Positions 29,034 to 36,909 of a DNA stretch of 64,000 bases are shown one piece after another. Source of the stretch: JANQNX01 sp040217095 (GTDB taxonomy: Bacteria; Pseudomonadota; Gammaproteobacteria; Eutrophobiales; Eutrophobiaceae); assembly GCA_965229565.1 (NCBI GenBank), contig OZ245888.1, forward strand, positions 1,178,001-1,242,000, given 5' to 3'. Position numbers and translations under genes: made by a program. Every line of letters starts with the position of its first letter. The stretch's first letter is position 1. The notes below the pieces were generated by a model. That model did no database searches. It was not told where the DNA came from and saw only the letters and a list, made by a program, of their open reading frames with translations.

Positions 29034-29940
29034 TTCGGTTCCCCGTCATGTCTGCGACCATTTGCCTGATCTCATCAAGCTTGTGCCGGGTTTTTTGCAG
29101 GTATTTTTGTATTTTCCTGTTGTCCAGGCCGAGAGTCTTGAGGTGTGTTAACTCCTGGTCAGGGGAATAGTTCGTTTCCAGCAGCCATTGCCTGGCAATA
29201 CGGGAGCAGATACCGACCAAATGTACGGCGTACTCATCTTCTCCCTGGTAGTCAGTTTCATGCAAATGCTGAATTATATGGATGATGGTATCGGGAAGAT
29301 GCCATTTTCTTGCCAGCCATCCGCCCGCGTCGTGATGATTAAAATCGATGGTTTCCTTCTCGTATTCGATGAGATGTTTTTCCTTGTTCCGCGCCGCATG
29401 CGTAAACAACTCAGACATGATGTTGGGAAAGCGATCCGATAACACCAGCACGCCGATATTATGCAGTAAGCCATACAGATGAAGTTGTTCACCCTTCAGA
29501 TTCTGTTTTGAATCGACATGCACACTCATTCCCTTGCACAGCTCGGCCGTGAGCAGGGCACTGCACCAGTAGCGGTTGATATCGAAACCAGGACATTTTT
29601 GTGGATCGAAGACGCCGCTCATGGCAATGGACAAGGCAAAACCGATGACCAGGTCCAGCCCCAGGATATTGATGATGGCGTCTTCCAATGTGTCGATCTT
29701 GCGCGGATAGGCAAAGTAGGCCGAGTTGGCCACGCCGATTACCCTTGCTGCCAGCCCCGGGTCTTTCTTGATGATCGCGGCAATATCCTCGAGGCTACTG
29801 CTTTTGTCATTGGCAGCGGTGAGGATTTCCTGCGCGATGGCGGGCATTGGCGGCAAGTAATCAATTTTCTGGATCTCCATCCGAATGCTGGACAGGCCCG
29901 GGTTATAGTCGTCCATTTTTTCAGTGCCATACATAGTCAT
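29020..29940 (-). CDS. HDOD-domain signalling protein
   Basis: A 306-residue protein with the HDOD domain (about residues 18-220), a catalytically degenerate HD-type fold used in signalling. The family signature is visible in LPPMPAIAQEILTAANDKSSSLEDIAAIIKKDPGLAARVIGVANSA as separate blocks around LPPMP, IIKKDP and VANSAYF. The following gene overlaps by 14 bases and encodes a diguanylate cyclase, so the pair probably forms one c-di-GMP module. It is divergent from lgt. Confidence 0.9.
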   Translation of the reverse strand: MTMYGTEKMDDYNPGLSSIRMEIQKIDYLPPMPAIAQEILTAANDKSSSLEDIAAIIKKDPGLAARVIGVANSAYFAYPRKIDTLEDAIINILGLDLVIGFALSIAMSGVFDPQKCPGFDINRYWCSALLTAELCKGMSVHVDSKQNLKGEQLHLYGLLHNIGVLVLSDRFPNIMSELFTHAARNKEKHLIEYEKETIDFNHHDAGGWLARKWHLPDTIIHIIQHLHETDYQGEDEYAVHLVGICSRIARQWLLETNYSPDQELTHLKTLGLDNRKIQKYLQKTRHKLDEIRQMVADMTGNRNGSN

Positions 29941-30036
29941 TGTCTTACTATCGGCACGAGTCGAACCAGACTTGAGTGCTATTCGCCGTTTTATGCAGTG
30001 GGAGTGCGGCTTGCCACCGTGTTAATATCGCGCACT

Positions 30037-30825
30037 ATGTTGACCTACCCGAATATCGATCCCGTCGCGCTGGACCTGGGTTTTGTGCAAATCCGCTGGT
30101 ATGGCATCAGTTATGTCGTGGGTATCCTGCTGGCCTGGTGGCTGTTGAAGATCAGGGCCCGGCAACCTGAGCGGGGTTTCAGCCAGCAGCAGGTTGGCGA
30201 CCTCGTATTTTACTGCATGGTGGGCATTATCATCGGCGGGAGACTGGGGTCGGTTTTGTTTTATTACCCGGAATATTACCTGCAGCATCCGTTGGAGATT
30301 TTCTACCTTCAGCAGGGGGGCATGGCTTTTCACGGGGGGTTGTTAGGAGTCATCGTGGCAGTCTGGCTTTATGCGAGAAAGCAACAGCAGTCTTTCTTTG
30401 TCGTGTCGGACTTCATTGCGCCGGTAGTCCCCGTCGGCCTGTTTTGTGGCCGTATCGCCAATTTTATCAATGCAGAGCTCTGGGGTGCACCAAGCACGCT
30501 ACCCTGGGCGATGGTATTCCCTGACCCGGCAGCAGGCGGTATTGCCAGGCATCCATCACAGTTGTACGAGGCCCTGCTGGAAGGACTGTTATTGTTTGTG
30601 TTGCTCTGGTGGTATTCGTCCCGACCCCGGACCAGGGCAACCGTATCCGGTCTGTTTTTGTTGCTTTATGGCCTGTTCCGCTTTCTGGTAGAGTTTGTCC
30701 GCGAGCCCGATGCGCATATCGGCTACCTGGCCTTTGACTGGTTTACCATGGGCCAGGCACTGAGCCTGCCCATGATCGTCCTGGGCTTGTTGATCATTGT
30801 AATTTCTCGAAGGAAAAGCCAGTAG
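30037..30825 (+). CDS. lgt: Prolipoprotein diacylglyceryl transferase
   Basis: First step of lipoprotein maturation: moves diacylglyceryl from phosphatidylglycerol to the lipobox Cys in the inner membrane. The ATG at 30037 gives 262 residues, the usual size. The frame stays open for another 173 codons upstream, but that part is antisense to the HDOD gene and not protein-like. Seven membrane helices, the Lgt signature GRIANFINAELWG (with the essential Arg and Asn) and HPSQLYEALLEG are present. It overlaps thyA by one base. Confidence 0.95.
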   Translation: MLTYPNIDPVALDLGFVQIRWYGISYVVGILLAWWLLKIRARQPERGFSQQQVGDLVFYCMVGIIIGGRLGSVLFYYPEYYLQHPLEIFYLQQGGMAFHGGLLGVIVAVWLYARKQQQSFFVVSDFIAPVVPVGLFCGRIANFINAELWGAPSTLPWAMVFPDPAAGGIARHPSQLYEALLEGLLLFVLLWWYSSRPRTRATVSGLFLLLYGLFRFLVEFVREPDAHIGYLAFDWFTMGQALSLPMIVLGLLIIVISRRKSQ

Positions 30826-31676
30826 TGCAGCAGTATCTGGATTTATGTCAGCGCATTGTCGATGAAGGCATATGGGTGGAAAACCAGCGTACCGGCAAAC
30901 GCTGCCTGACCGTGATCAATGCCGACCTCGCTTATGATGTCGGTAATAACCGGTTTCCACTGATCACGACCCGTAAGAGTTACTGGAAAAGTGCCATTGC
31001 CGAGATGCTGGGTTATCTACGCGGCTATAGCAGCGCGGCTGATTTCAGAAAACTGGGTACGCCCACCTGGAATGCCAATGCCAATGAAAATGAGGCATGG
31101 TTGAACAACCCGAACCGACAAGGTGACGATGACATGGGTCGGGTCTACGGCGTGCAGGGTCGAAGCTGGCAAAAACCGGATGGCGGTCATGTCGATCAGC
31201 TCAGAAAAATCGTTGATAACCTCAGCAACGGTATTGATGACCGGGGAGAGATCCTGACCTTCTATAATCCCGGCGAATTTCACCTGGGATGTTTACGCCC
31301 CTGTATGCATACCCATACTTTTTCATTGCTGGGTGATACCTTGCACCTGACCTCATACCAGCGCTCCTGCGATGTGCCGTTGGGGTTGAACTTTAACCAG
31401 TTACAGGTGTTCCTGTTGCTGAAACTCATGGCCCGGATTACCGGGCACAAACCCGGCATGGCATATCATAAAATTGTTAACGCGCATATTTACGAGGACC
31501 AGCTGGCCTTGATGCGCGATGTTCAGTTGAAACGCAAACCCTACCCGTCTCCGGCTCTCGAGATAAACCCTGATATCAAGTCACTGGAAGATATTGAAAC
31601 ATGGGTAACCCTGGACGATTTTGAAGTGAAGGGATACCAGCATCATGATCCCATCGACTATCCGTTTTCTGTTTAA
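30825..31676 (+). CDS. thyA: Thymidylate synthase
   Basis: Methylates dUMP to dTMP using methylenetetrahydrofolate, producing dihydrofolate that the next gene recycles. The 283 residues use a GTG start overlapping the lgt stop by one base (TAGTG). The catalytic Cys160 lies in LRPCMHTH, where many relatives have PPCH, and the following SYQRSCDVPLGLNFNQ binds dUMP phosphate. It is slightly longer than the 264-residue E. coli enzyme. The lgt-thyA-folA order is widely conserved. Confidence 0.95.
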   Translation: MQQYLDLCQRIVDEGIWVENQRTGKRCLTVINADLAYDVGNNRFPLITTRKSYWKSAIAEMLGYLRGYSSAADFRKLGTPTWNANANENEAWLNNPNRQGDDDMGRVYGVQGRSWQKPDGGHVDQLRKIVDNLSNGIDDRGEILTFYNPGEFHLGCLRPCMHTHTFSLLGDTLHLTSYQRSCDVPLGLNFNQLQVFLLLKLMARITGHKPGMAYHKIVNAHIYEDQLALMRDVQLKRKPYPSPALEINPDIKSLEDIETWVTLDDFEVKGYQHHDPIDYPFSV

Positions 31677-31691
31677 GTATTACTTGTTGCT

Positions 31692-32177
31692 ATGAAACTT
31701 TCCATCATCGTTGCCATGGATAGAAACCGGGTCATTGGCAGGAACGAGGATCTGCCATGGCGGCTGTCTGCTGATCTGCAAAAATTTAAAAAGGTGACCA
31801 TGGGTAAGCCCATCGTGATGGGCAGGAAAACGCATGAGTCTATCGGTCGGCCCTTACCGGGACGTGAAAATATTATCCTCACACGTGATCCTGGTTACAG
31901 CAGCGAGGGCTGTACTGTTATTACCTCTATCGACGCTATCCTCGATTACTGCCATGACCATGAAGAGATCATGATCACCGGGGGTGCCGAGATTTACCGC
32001 ATGTTGATGGACAGGGTTCACAGGATATACCTGACGGAAGTCTATGCCGAGGTTGAGGGCGATACTTACTTTCCGACTATTAACATGGATGAATGGGAGT
32101 TGGTTGAAAGGGAAGATTACCAGGCAGATGAGAAGAATGAATATGATTTCAGTTTTTTGGTACTGGATCGCAGGTAA
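31692..32177 (+). CDS. folA: Dihydrofolate reductase
   Basis: NADPH-dependent reduction of dihydrofolate, regenerating the cofactor used by ThyA encoded 15 bases upstream. The 161 residues have the N-terminal SIIVAMDRNRVIGRNEDLPW (Met20 loop and catalytic acidic residue), KIxMGRKTHESIGRPLPGR NADPH-binding motif and the MITGGAEIY segment. Typical in length (E. coli 159). Confidence 0.95.
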   Translation: MKLSIIVAMDRNRVIGRNEDLPWRLSADLQKFKKVTMGKPIVMGRKTHESIGRPLPGRENIILTRDPGYSSEGCTVITSIDAILDYCHDHEEIMITGGAEIYRMLMDRVHRIYLTEVYAEVEGDTYFPTINMDEWELVEREDYQADEKNEYDFSFLVLDRR

Positions 32178-32211
32178 CTTTGTTATACATTGATTTCGCC
32201 ATCTACGGCGA

Positions 32212-32622
32212 GTTACTTCTTTTTGCGCGGCCAAAAAGAAGTAACCAAGAAAAAAGCCGCCCCAATGTCATGGCCTTTGGCTTCCCTCGTCAGCTATCAG
32301 TAACGACGGGTCGCGCATAGGGTTCATCCATGAACCAATGCGCTTAACTGTGCGTCCTGCACAGTTAACCCTGTTACAGATAACTTCCTCAGCATGACAT
32401 CAAGGGGAAATATTAAGTATAGATCCCCTTGTGACTTGCCGAGTTTTTGGTTTATTTCAAGGTGGAGCAACAGGGATGTTGCGACAGCGCATTGCGTACA
32501 GGATGTTCGCTATGCGTGTGCCGTTTGAAATAAAGCAAAGGCGAGGGTATCGCGTAGCGACAAGTTAACCGGGGTGGTCTTTCTTTTGGTACCTTTTCTT
32601 TGACCACGCAAAGAAAAGGTAC
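32212..32622. repeat. Structured intergenic repeat element with matching end hairpins
   Basis: A 411-base noncoding element bounded by two hairpins of the same design. The left (32212-32245) has a perfect 14-bp stem starting GTTACTTC and a 6-base loop. The right (32589-32622) has a perfect 14-bp stem starting GTACCTTTTC and a 6-base loop. Inside are further dyads: GGTTCAT/ATGAACC, TTAACTGTGC/GCACAGTTAA, AAGGGGA/TCCCCTT, and a long-range TTTATTTCAA/TTTGAAATAAA pair. It resembles interspersed elements of other gammaproteobacterial genomes. A short sequence (TTTCTCGTTACACTCGAAAT, from about 32660) beyond its right end resembles another common microrepeat. No coding potential. Confidence 0.65.
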
Positions 32623-32698
32623 TCGTCATCAGGCGAAAAGAAAATTATCTTAATTATTAGATTTCTCGTTACACTCGAAATGACAAAATATCTAAAAA

Positions 32699-33538
32699 CT
32701 ATTTACTAATCTTCGGCTGTCTCGATGGCACGCTGAATAACTGCTTGTCTTCCAGTCTCATCGCAGTCAGTTTCCCTCCCCACAGGCAACCCGTGTCCAG
32801 TGGATAGACATTAAAACGCTGAAAATCCGTTTCATTACCCAGTGTGACCGTGGACCAGTGTCCAAAGATGATGTTGTCATTCCGGGTGAGTCTTTCCGGG
32901 TGCGCGTACCAGGGAATCAGTGGTTCAGGTTGTGTGCCCGGTGCGCCTTTTTCCTGGATGTTTAACCTGCCCTCTGTATCGATGTAACGGCAACGCGTGA
33001 ACACATTAATCATAAAGCGATATCGATCGTGACCAGATAACTGGTTGGTCCACTGATCGGGACTGTCGCCATACATGTACTGCATGAACTCATAAAAGTC
33101 TTTACTACGCAGTAATTCCTCGGTCTCGGCAGCGTGTTCGGCAACTTCCTGCAAAGACCATTGCGGTGGTAGTCCGGCGTGGACCATGCTGAAACCCAGT
33201 TCATCGTCGGTCACGAATACGGGTTGTTGCCTGACCCAGTGTAATAACTGGTGGGCATGCTCGGCCTCGATAATCTCCTGCAAGGTATCCTTGCGATGGT
33301 CTTTTCTTATACCTTGTGCAACGGCCAGCAGGTGCAGATCATGGTTGCCCAGTACGGTCCGGGCATTGCCCCCGAGTGACATGACAAACTCGAGGCACTC
33401 CAGTGACATCGGGCCTCGGTTAACAATATCGCCGACAAACCATAGACGGTCATTGGTTTCATCAAAATTGATTTCATTCAGCAGTTCCAGGAGTTCGACA
33501 TAACAACCCTGGAGATCACCTATGGCATAGGTGCCCAT
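32699..33538 (-). CDS. apaH: Symmetrical diadenosine tetraphosphatase
   Basis: Hydrolyses Ap4A to two ADP (and removes Np4 caps from RNA). The ATG at 33538 gives 279 residues starting MGTYAIGDLQGCYVEL, the conserved family N-terminus. The frame extends 25 codons further but only across the apaG 3' end. Metallophosphatase motifs are clear: GDLQG, GDIVNRGP and GNHDLH. It lies 4 bases after apaG on the same strand. Confidence 0.94.
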   Translation of the reverse strand: MGTYAIGDLQGCYVELLELLNEINFDETNDRLWFVGDIVNRGPMSLECLEFVMSLGGNARTVLGNHDLHLLAVAQGIRKDHRKDTLQEIIEAEHAHQLLHWVRQQPVFVTDDELGFSMVHAGLPPQWSLQEVAEHAAETEELLRSKDFYEFMQYMYGDSPDQWTNQLSGHDRYRFMINVFTRCRYIDTEGRLNIQEKGAPGTQPEPLIPWYAHPERLTRNDNIIFGHWSTVTLGNETDFQRFNVYPLDTGCLWGGKLTAMRLEDKQLFSVPSRQPKISK

Positions 33539-33542
33539 ATGG

Positions 33543-33923
33543 CTAGTGAAGGGTGTTGGGTGTGGACAGGTTGAAGACCGGGATCGCAGCATCGAACTCG
33601 ACGCCGTCATCACCTATCATTTCATAACTTCCTTGCATACAGCCTACCGGTGTTTCAAGTACCGCGGCACTGGTGTATTTATACGACTCCCCGGGCAGGA
33701 TACGCGGCTGTTGACCAACCACGCCGTCACCGTAAACTTCCTGCACCTTGCAGTTGGCATCGGTAATCAACCAGCGCCTGCGTAACAGCGTCGCTGGCAG
33801 TTCTCCCTGGTTGGTGACGGTGATCGTGTAGGCAAAAACGAAGCGACCCTCGTCAGGCATGGACTGATCCTGGATGTAATTCGTTTCGGCCTTAACCTTG
33901 ATATCATATTGCTTGCTGCTCAT
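33543..33923 (-). CDS. apaG: ApaG protein
   Basis: A 126-residue single-domain protein with an immunoglobulin-like fold, called CorD in Salmonella for its link to Co2+/Mg2+ efflux; its biochemical role is unresolved. Conserved blocks seen are YTITVTNQGELPATLLRRRWLITDA (as strands), VYGDGVVGQQPRILPGESYKYTS and MQGSYEM. It is translated just ahead of apaH. The usual upstream partner rsmA is absent here and sits about 25 kb away at 58.3 kb. Confidence 0.94.
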   Translation of the reverse strand: MSSKQYDIKVKAETNYIQDQSMPDEGRFVFAYTITVTNQGELPATLLRRRWLITDANCKVQEVYGDGVVGQQPRILPGESYKYTSAAVLETPVGCMQGSYEMIGDDGVEFDAAIPVFNLSTPNTLH

Positions 33924-33965
33924 GCAGGCATTTGAACTTATTATGCAGTCTCCTGCAAGTCTGTT

Positions 33966-35495
33966 TCAGTTCACCTGATATTGCCGATCGAACTGCGTTT
34001 TCTTACGATAATTTATCGCCTCGGACAGGTGTTGCAGCAGAATATTTTCCGAGCCTGACAAGTCTGCGATGGTTCTTGCAACCTTCAGGATGCGATGGAT
34101 GGCACGACCGGACAGCCCCAGTTTTTTCGTGGCTACCTGTAATAGCTGGCGTTGTTCCTCGTTCAACAGGCAGTAGTGATCGATTTCTTTCTTGGAAAGC
34201 GTGGCATTTGTTTTCCCAAGTCGTTGCATTTGCAGGTCAAACGCGATAATGACTCGCTCCCGGATAGCCTGGCTGGTTTCAGCGGATTCGTTGTTGACGT
34301 TACAGATGATCTTTTCAGCCAGGCTGTTGACTTCAACAATCATATCAATGCGATCCATCAACGGACCCGATATCCTGTTTTGATAGCGGCTGACCTGTTC
34401 CTCGGTACAGCGGCAGCGCCCATTCTTTTCACCGAGATAACCGCAGGGACACGGATTCATAGCGGCGATCAACTGGAAGCGGGCCGGGAACTCGACCTGC
34501 CTGGCGGCACGCGAGATAATAATACGGCCCGACTCCAGGGGTTCCCTGAGTACCTCCAGCACCTTGCGATCAAATTCCGGTAACTCGTCCAGGAACAGGA
34601 TACCGTTATGTGCCAGGGATATTTCCCCGGGCCTGGGGATGCTGCCGCCACCAACCAGTGCTACCGCCGAGGCGGAGTGGTGTGGACTGCGAATGATGCG
34701 TTTGCGCCAGCACCGAATATCAAAGCCGTGATGACTGATTGATGCGATGGCGGCACTTTCCAGCGCCTGTTCTACCTGTAATGGCGGCATGATCGTCAGC
34801 ATTCTTTCGGCAAGCATGGTCTTTCCTGAACCAGGGTGTCCGATCATCAACAGGTTATGCCCACCGGCCGCCGCGATCTCCAGTGCCCGTTTTGCATGCT
34901 CATGGCCAATGACATCTTGCATATCAACGTCATAGTTATCGTCTGTATATAGGAAAGCGTTGTTGTTATAGCTTTCAATCGAATCAGTACATGAAAAATG
35001 TGCACAGACATCCAACAAATGGGATGCAGGCTTGCAACATGTTGCCGCGACGAGGGCTGCTTCATCGGCATTAGCTTTTGGCAACAGGAGTTTGCGGCCG
35101 CTTTCAGCTGCCGCCATGGACACGGGTAATGCGCCGGATATTTTTCTCAGCTCACCGGTTAACGAGAGTTCACCAATGAATTCATAGTCATCCATTTCGT
35201 CTGATTGTAGTTGGCCGGAGGCGAACAGGATGCCAACCGCAATGGGCAGATCGAAGCGACCACCTTCCTTGGGCAGGTCGGCCGGAGCCAGGTTGATGGT
35301 GATCCTGCTTAGGGGAAACTCGAACTGGTTGTTGAGTATGGCACTGCGTACGCGTTCCTTGCTTTCCTTGACCGTGGTTTCCGGTAAGCCAACGATGGTA
35401 AACCCGGGTAGACCTCGGGATAAGTGGACTTCAACAACAACTTCGGGTGCATGTATGCCGTGCTGCGCACGTGAATAGACTCTTGCCAGTCCCAT
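33966..35495 (-). CDS. comM: ComM/YifB Mg-chelatase-like AAA+ ATPase
   Basis: Hexameric helicase that promotes branch migration during integration of DNA taken up by natural transformation. The 509 residues contain an N-terminal Lon-type domain, Walker A GHPGSGKT (about 220), Walker B ILFLDELPEF, and a Zn-binding-like CPCGYLGEKNGRCRC motif, with a C-terminal Mg-chelatase domain. Length is typical. It precedes apaG by 42 bases. In many relatives ubiK is directly upstream; here a 13.5-kb guanidine block separates them. Confidence 0.93.
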   Translation of the reverse strand: MGLARVYSRAQHGIHAPEVVVEVHLSRGLPGFTIVGLPETTVKESKERVRSAILNNQFEFPLSRITINLAPADLPKEGGRFDLPIAVGILFASGQLQSDEMDDYEFIGELSLTGELRKISGALPVSMAAAESGRKLLLPKANADEAALVAATCCKPASHLLDVCAHFSCTDSIESYNNNAFLYTDDNYDVDMQDVIGHEHAKRALEIAAAGGHNLLMIGHPGSGKTMLAERMLTIMPPLQVEQALESAAIASISHHGFDIRCWRKRIIRSPHHSASAVALVGGGSIPRPGEISLAHNGILFLDELPEFDRKVLEVLREPLESGRIIISRAARQVEFPARFQLIAAMNPCPCGYLGEKNGRCRCTEEQVSRYQNRISGPLMDRIDMIVEVNSLAEKIICNVNNESAETSQAIRERVIIAFDLQMQRLGKTNATLSKKEIDHYCLLNEEQRQLLQVATKKLGLSGRAIHRILKVARTIADLSGSENILLQHLSEAINYRKKTQFDRQYQVN

Positions 35496-35603
35496 GTTTT
35501 TCTTCCCTGATAAACATTAATAACAATTGTAAACGATTCTATCTTGTACACGTATTCATGTCTTGTCGTAGCGCACGCATCTGGGGCGACAATAAAATAA
35601 TCT

Positions 35604-35618
35604 GCACCAAATAGCAGC
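35604..35618 (+). promoter_or_regulatory. Candidate NtrC-binding site
   Basis: GCACCAAATAGCAGC matches the NtrC consensus (GCACCAAAATGGTGC) at 11 of 15 positions, with a perfect left half and a weak right half. It is centred about 85 bases before the predicted sigma-54 start at 35696, a plausible enhancer position. Suggestive only. Confidence 0.4.
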
Positions 35619-35669
35619 AGTACGTTCATTTTTTTTCCCTAAGCCATTGAAAAACCGTCGTGAAAACGA

Positions 35670-35684
35670 TGGCACATAACTTGC
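35670..35684 (+). promoter_or_regulatory. Sigma-54 promoter of the guanidine uptake operon
   Basis: TGGCACATAACTTGC matches the RpoN consensus (TGGCAC-N5-TTGC), with GG and GC at the required 12-base distance. Transcription would start near 35696, 52 bases before the riboswitch. This would place the operon under nitrogen control as well as guanidine control. Confidence 0.75.
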
Positions 35685-35747
35685 GCTAATGAATGCAGTT
35701 GAAACGAGAGCTATTGATGTTTGTGATTCAGTAGTGCGGCACAACAA

Positions 35748-35838
35748 TGGATTGCTAGGGTTCCGACATTTCCTGTGACTGGTCCGAGAGCAATCGACCT
35801 TCCCTGAAGGTTACACGGCGGGACAAAAGCCCGGGAGA
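35748..35838 (+). promoter_or_regulatory. Guanidine-I (ykkC) riboswitch, copy 1
   Basis: The conserved ykkC core is present: CTAGGGTTCCG (35755-35765), ACTGGTCCGAGAG (35778-35790), and ACACGGCGGGACAAAAGCCC followed by GGGAGA (35813-35838). P1 forms between GATTGC (35750-35755) and GCAATC (35790-35795), and a CGGG/CCCG helix closes the 3' part. Downstream genes fit the guanidine-binding subtype. No terminator follows, so control is probably at translation. Confidence 0.93.
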
Positions 35839-35843
35839 TCACC

Positions 35844-35906
35844 ATGAATCCAGCCATTGGTATCTCTCATTCACATCTTTTAACCATGCAAGGGGAAGTT
35901 ATATGA
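35844..35906 (+). CDS. 20-residue leader reading frame fused to riboswitch 1
   Basis: A short frame, MNPAIGISHSHLLTMQGEVI, starts 5 bases after the riboswitch's terminal GGGAGA, which doubles as its ribosome-binding site. It stops as TGA overlapping the ATG of the binding-protein gene (ATGA, 35903-35906). This arrangement would couple translation of the transporter to the leader. The binding-protein gene also has its own AGGGGAAG site, located inside the leader. Expression is unproven. Confidence 0.45.
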   Translation: MNPAIGISHSHLLTMQGEVI

Positions 35907-36889
35907 AACTCCATAATATTGTTCGTAAGTTTCTTTCTATTACTGCCGGGATGTTGCTTGGTGTTGCGACACTGGGTGCCAGCGCCGAACCTTTAAAAGT
36001 TGGCTACAGTGACTGGCCGGGCTGGGTTGCCTGGGAAGTCGCGCTCGAGAAAGGTTATTTCGAGGAAGTGGGTGTCGAGGTTGAATTTGAATGGTTTGAT
36101 TATGTGGCTTCCATGGACGCCTTTGCCGCGGGTCAGCTTGATGCCGTAGCAATGACGAATGGTGATGCACTGGTAACCGGTGCGACCGGTGCCAAGAGTG
36201 TCATGATTATTATCAATGACTACAGTAATGGTAACGACATGGTTGTTGCCGCACCCGGTATTGAAAGCGTTGCCGATCTGAAAGGTAAAAAAATAGGTGT
36301 CGAGATTGGCTTTGTCGGCCACTTGTTATTATTAAACGGCCTGGAAAAAGCCGGCCTGACCGAGGCCGATGTTGAACTCATCAACGTTCCTACCAACGAG
36401 ACGCCACAGGTACTTGCATCCGGTGATGTCGATGCGATAGTTGCCTGGCAGCCAAACTCGGGCCAGGCCCTGAGCCTGGTTCCAGGTTCCAAGAAGATTT
36501 ACTCATCCGCTGACGAACCCGGTCTTATTTACGACGTGCTGGCAGTGAGCCCCAGCAGCTATGCCAACAGCAAGGAGGCATGGGACAAGGTGGTTGATGC
36601 CTGGTACATGGCCGTTGACTTTATCCTGAGTCCTGAAACCCAGCCGGAAGCGATTTCCATCATGGCTGCACGCGTTGGCGTCTCTCCTGAAGAATATAAA
36701 CCGTTTCTGGCGGGTACCAAGATCCTGACCCTGGAAGAGGCAAAGGGGTTCTACAAAAAAGGTGATGGTTTTGGATCTCTGTACGGTTCTTCCAGTATTT
36801 CCGATGACTTTAACCTGAAGTACGAGGTGTATTCCGAGCCGCAGGATATCGATAGTTATATCGATTCGTCCCTGACGATGTCCAAGTAA
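35903..36889 (+). CDS. ABC transporter substrate-binding protein (guanidine-type)
   Basis: Periplasmic solute receptor of the NitT/TauT (SsuA-like) class. The 328 residues begin with a signal peptide (about 1-28, cleavage near ASA). The mature protein carries the family's DWPGWVAWEVALEKGYFEEVGVEVEF opening segment in parts, and a two-lobed fold. NitT/TauT transporters are a known cargo of guanidine-I riboswitches, so the ligand is probably guanidine or a small guanidino compound. First gene of the operon, with permease and ATPase following. Confidence 0.88.
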   Translation: MKLHNIVRKFLSITAGMLLGVATLGASAEPLKVGYSDWPGWVAWEVALEKGYFEEVGVEVEFEWFDYVASMDAFAAGQLDAVAMTNGDALVTGATGAKSVMIIINDYSNGNDMVVAAPGIESVADLKGKKIGVEIGFVGHLLLLNGLEKAGLTEADVELINVPTNETPQVLASGDVDAIVAWQPNSGQALSLVPGSKKIYSSADEPGLIYDVLAVSPSSYANSKEAWDKVVDAWYMAVDFILSPETQPEAISIMAARVGVSPEEYKPFLAGTKILTLEEAKGFYKKGDGFGSLYGSSSISDDFNLKYEVYSEPQDIDSYIDSSLTMSK

Positions 36890-36909
36890 GCTAACTCAAG
36901 GCATATCTG

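Noticed and set aside
29518..30036. N-terminal extension of the lgt reading frame
   Set aside because: It is antisense to the HDOD gene and lgt homology begins only at ATG 30037.
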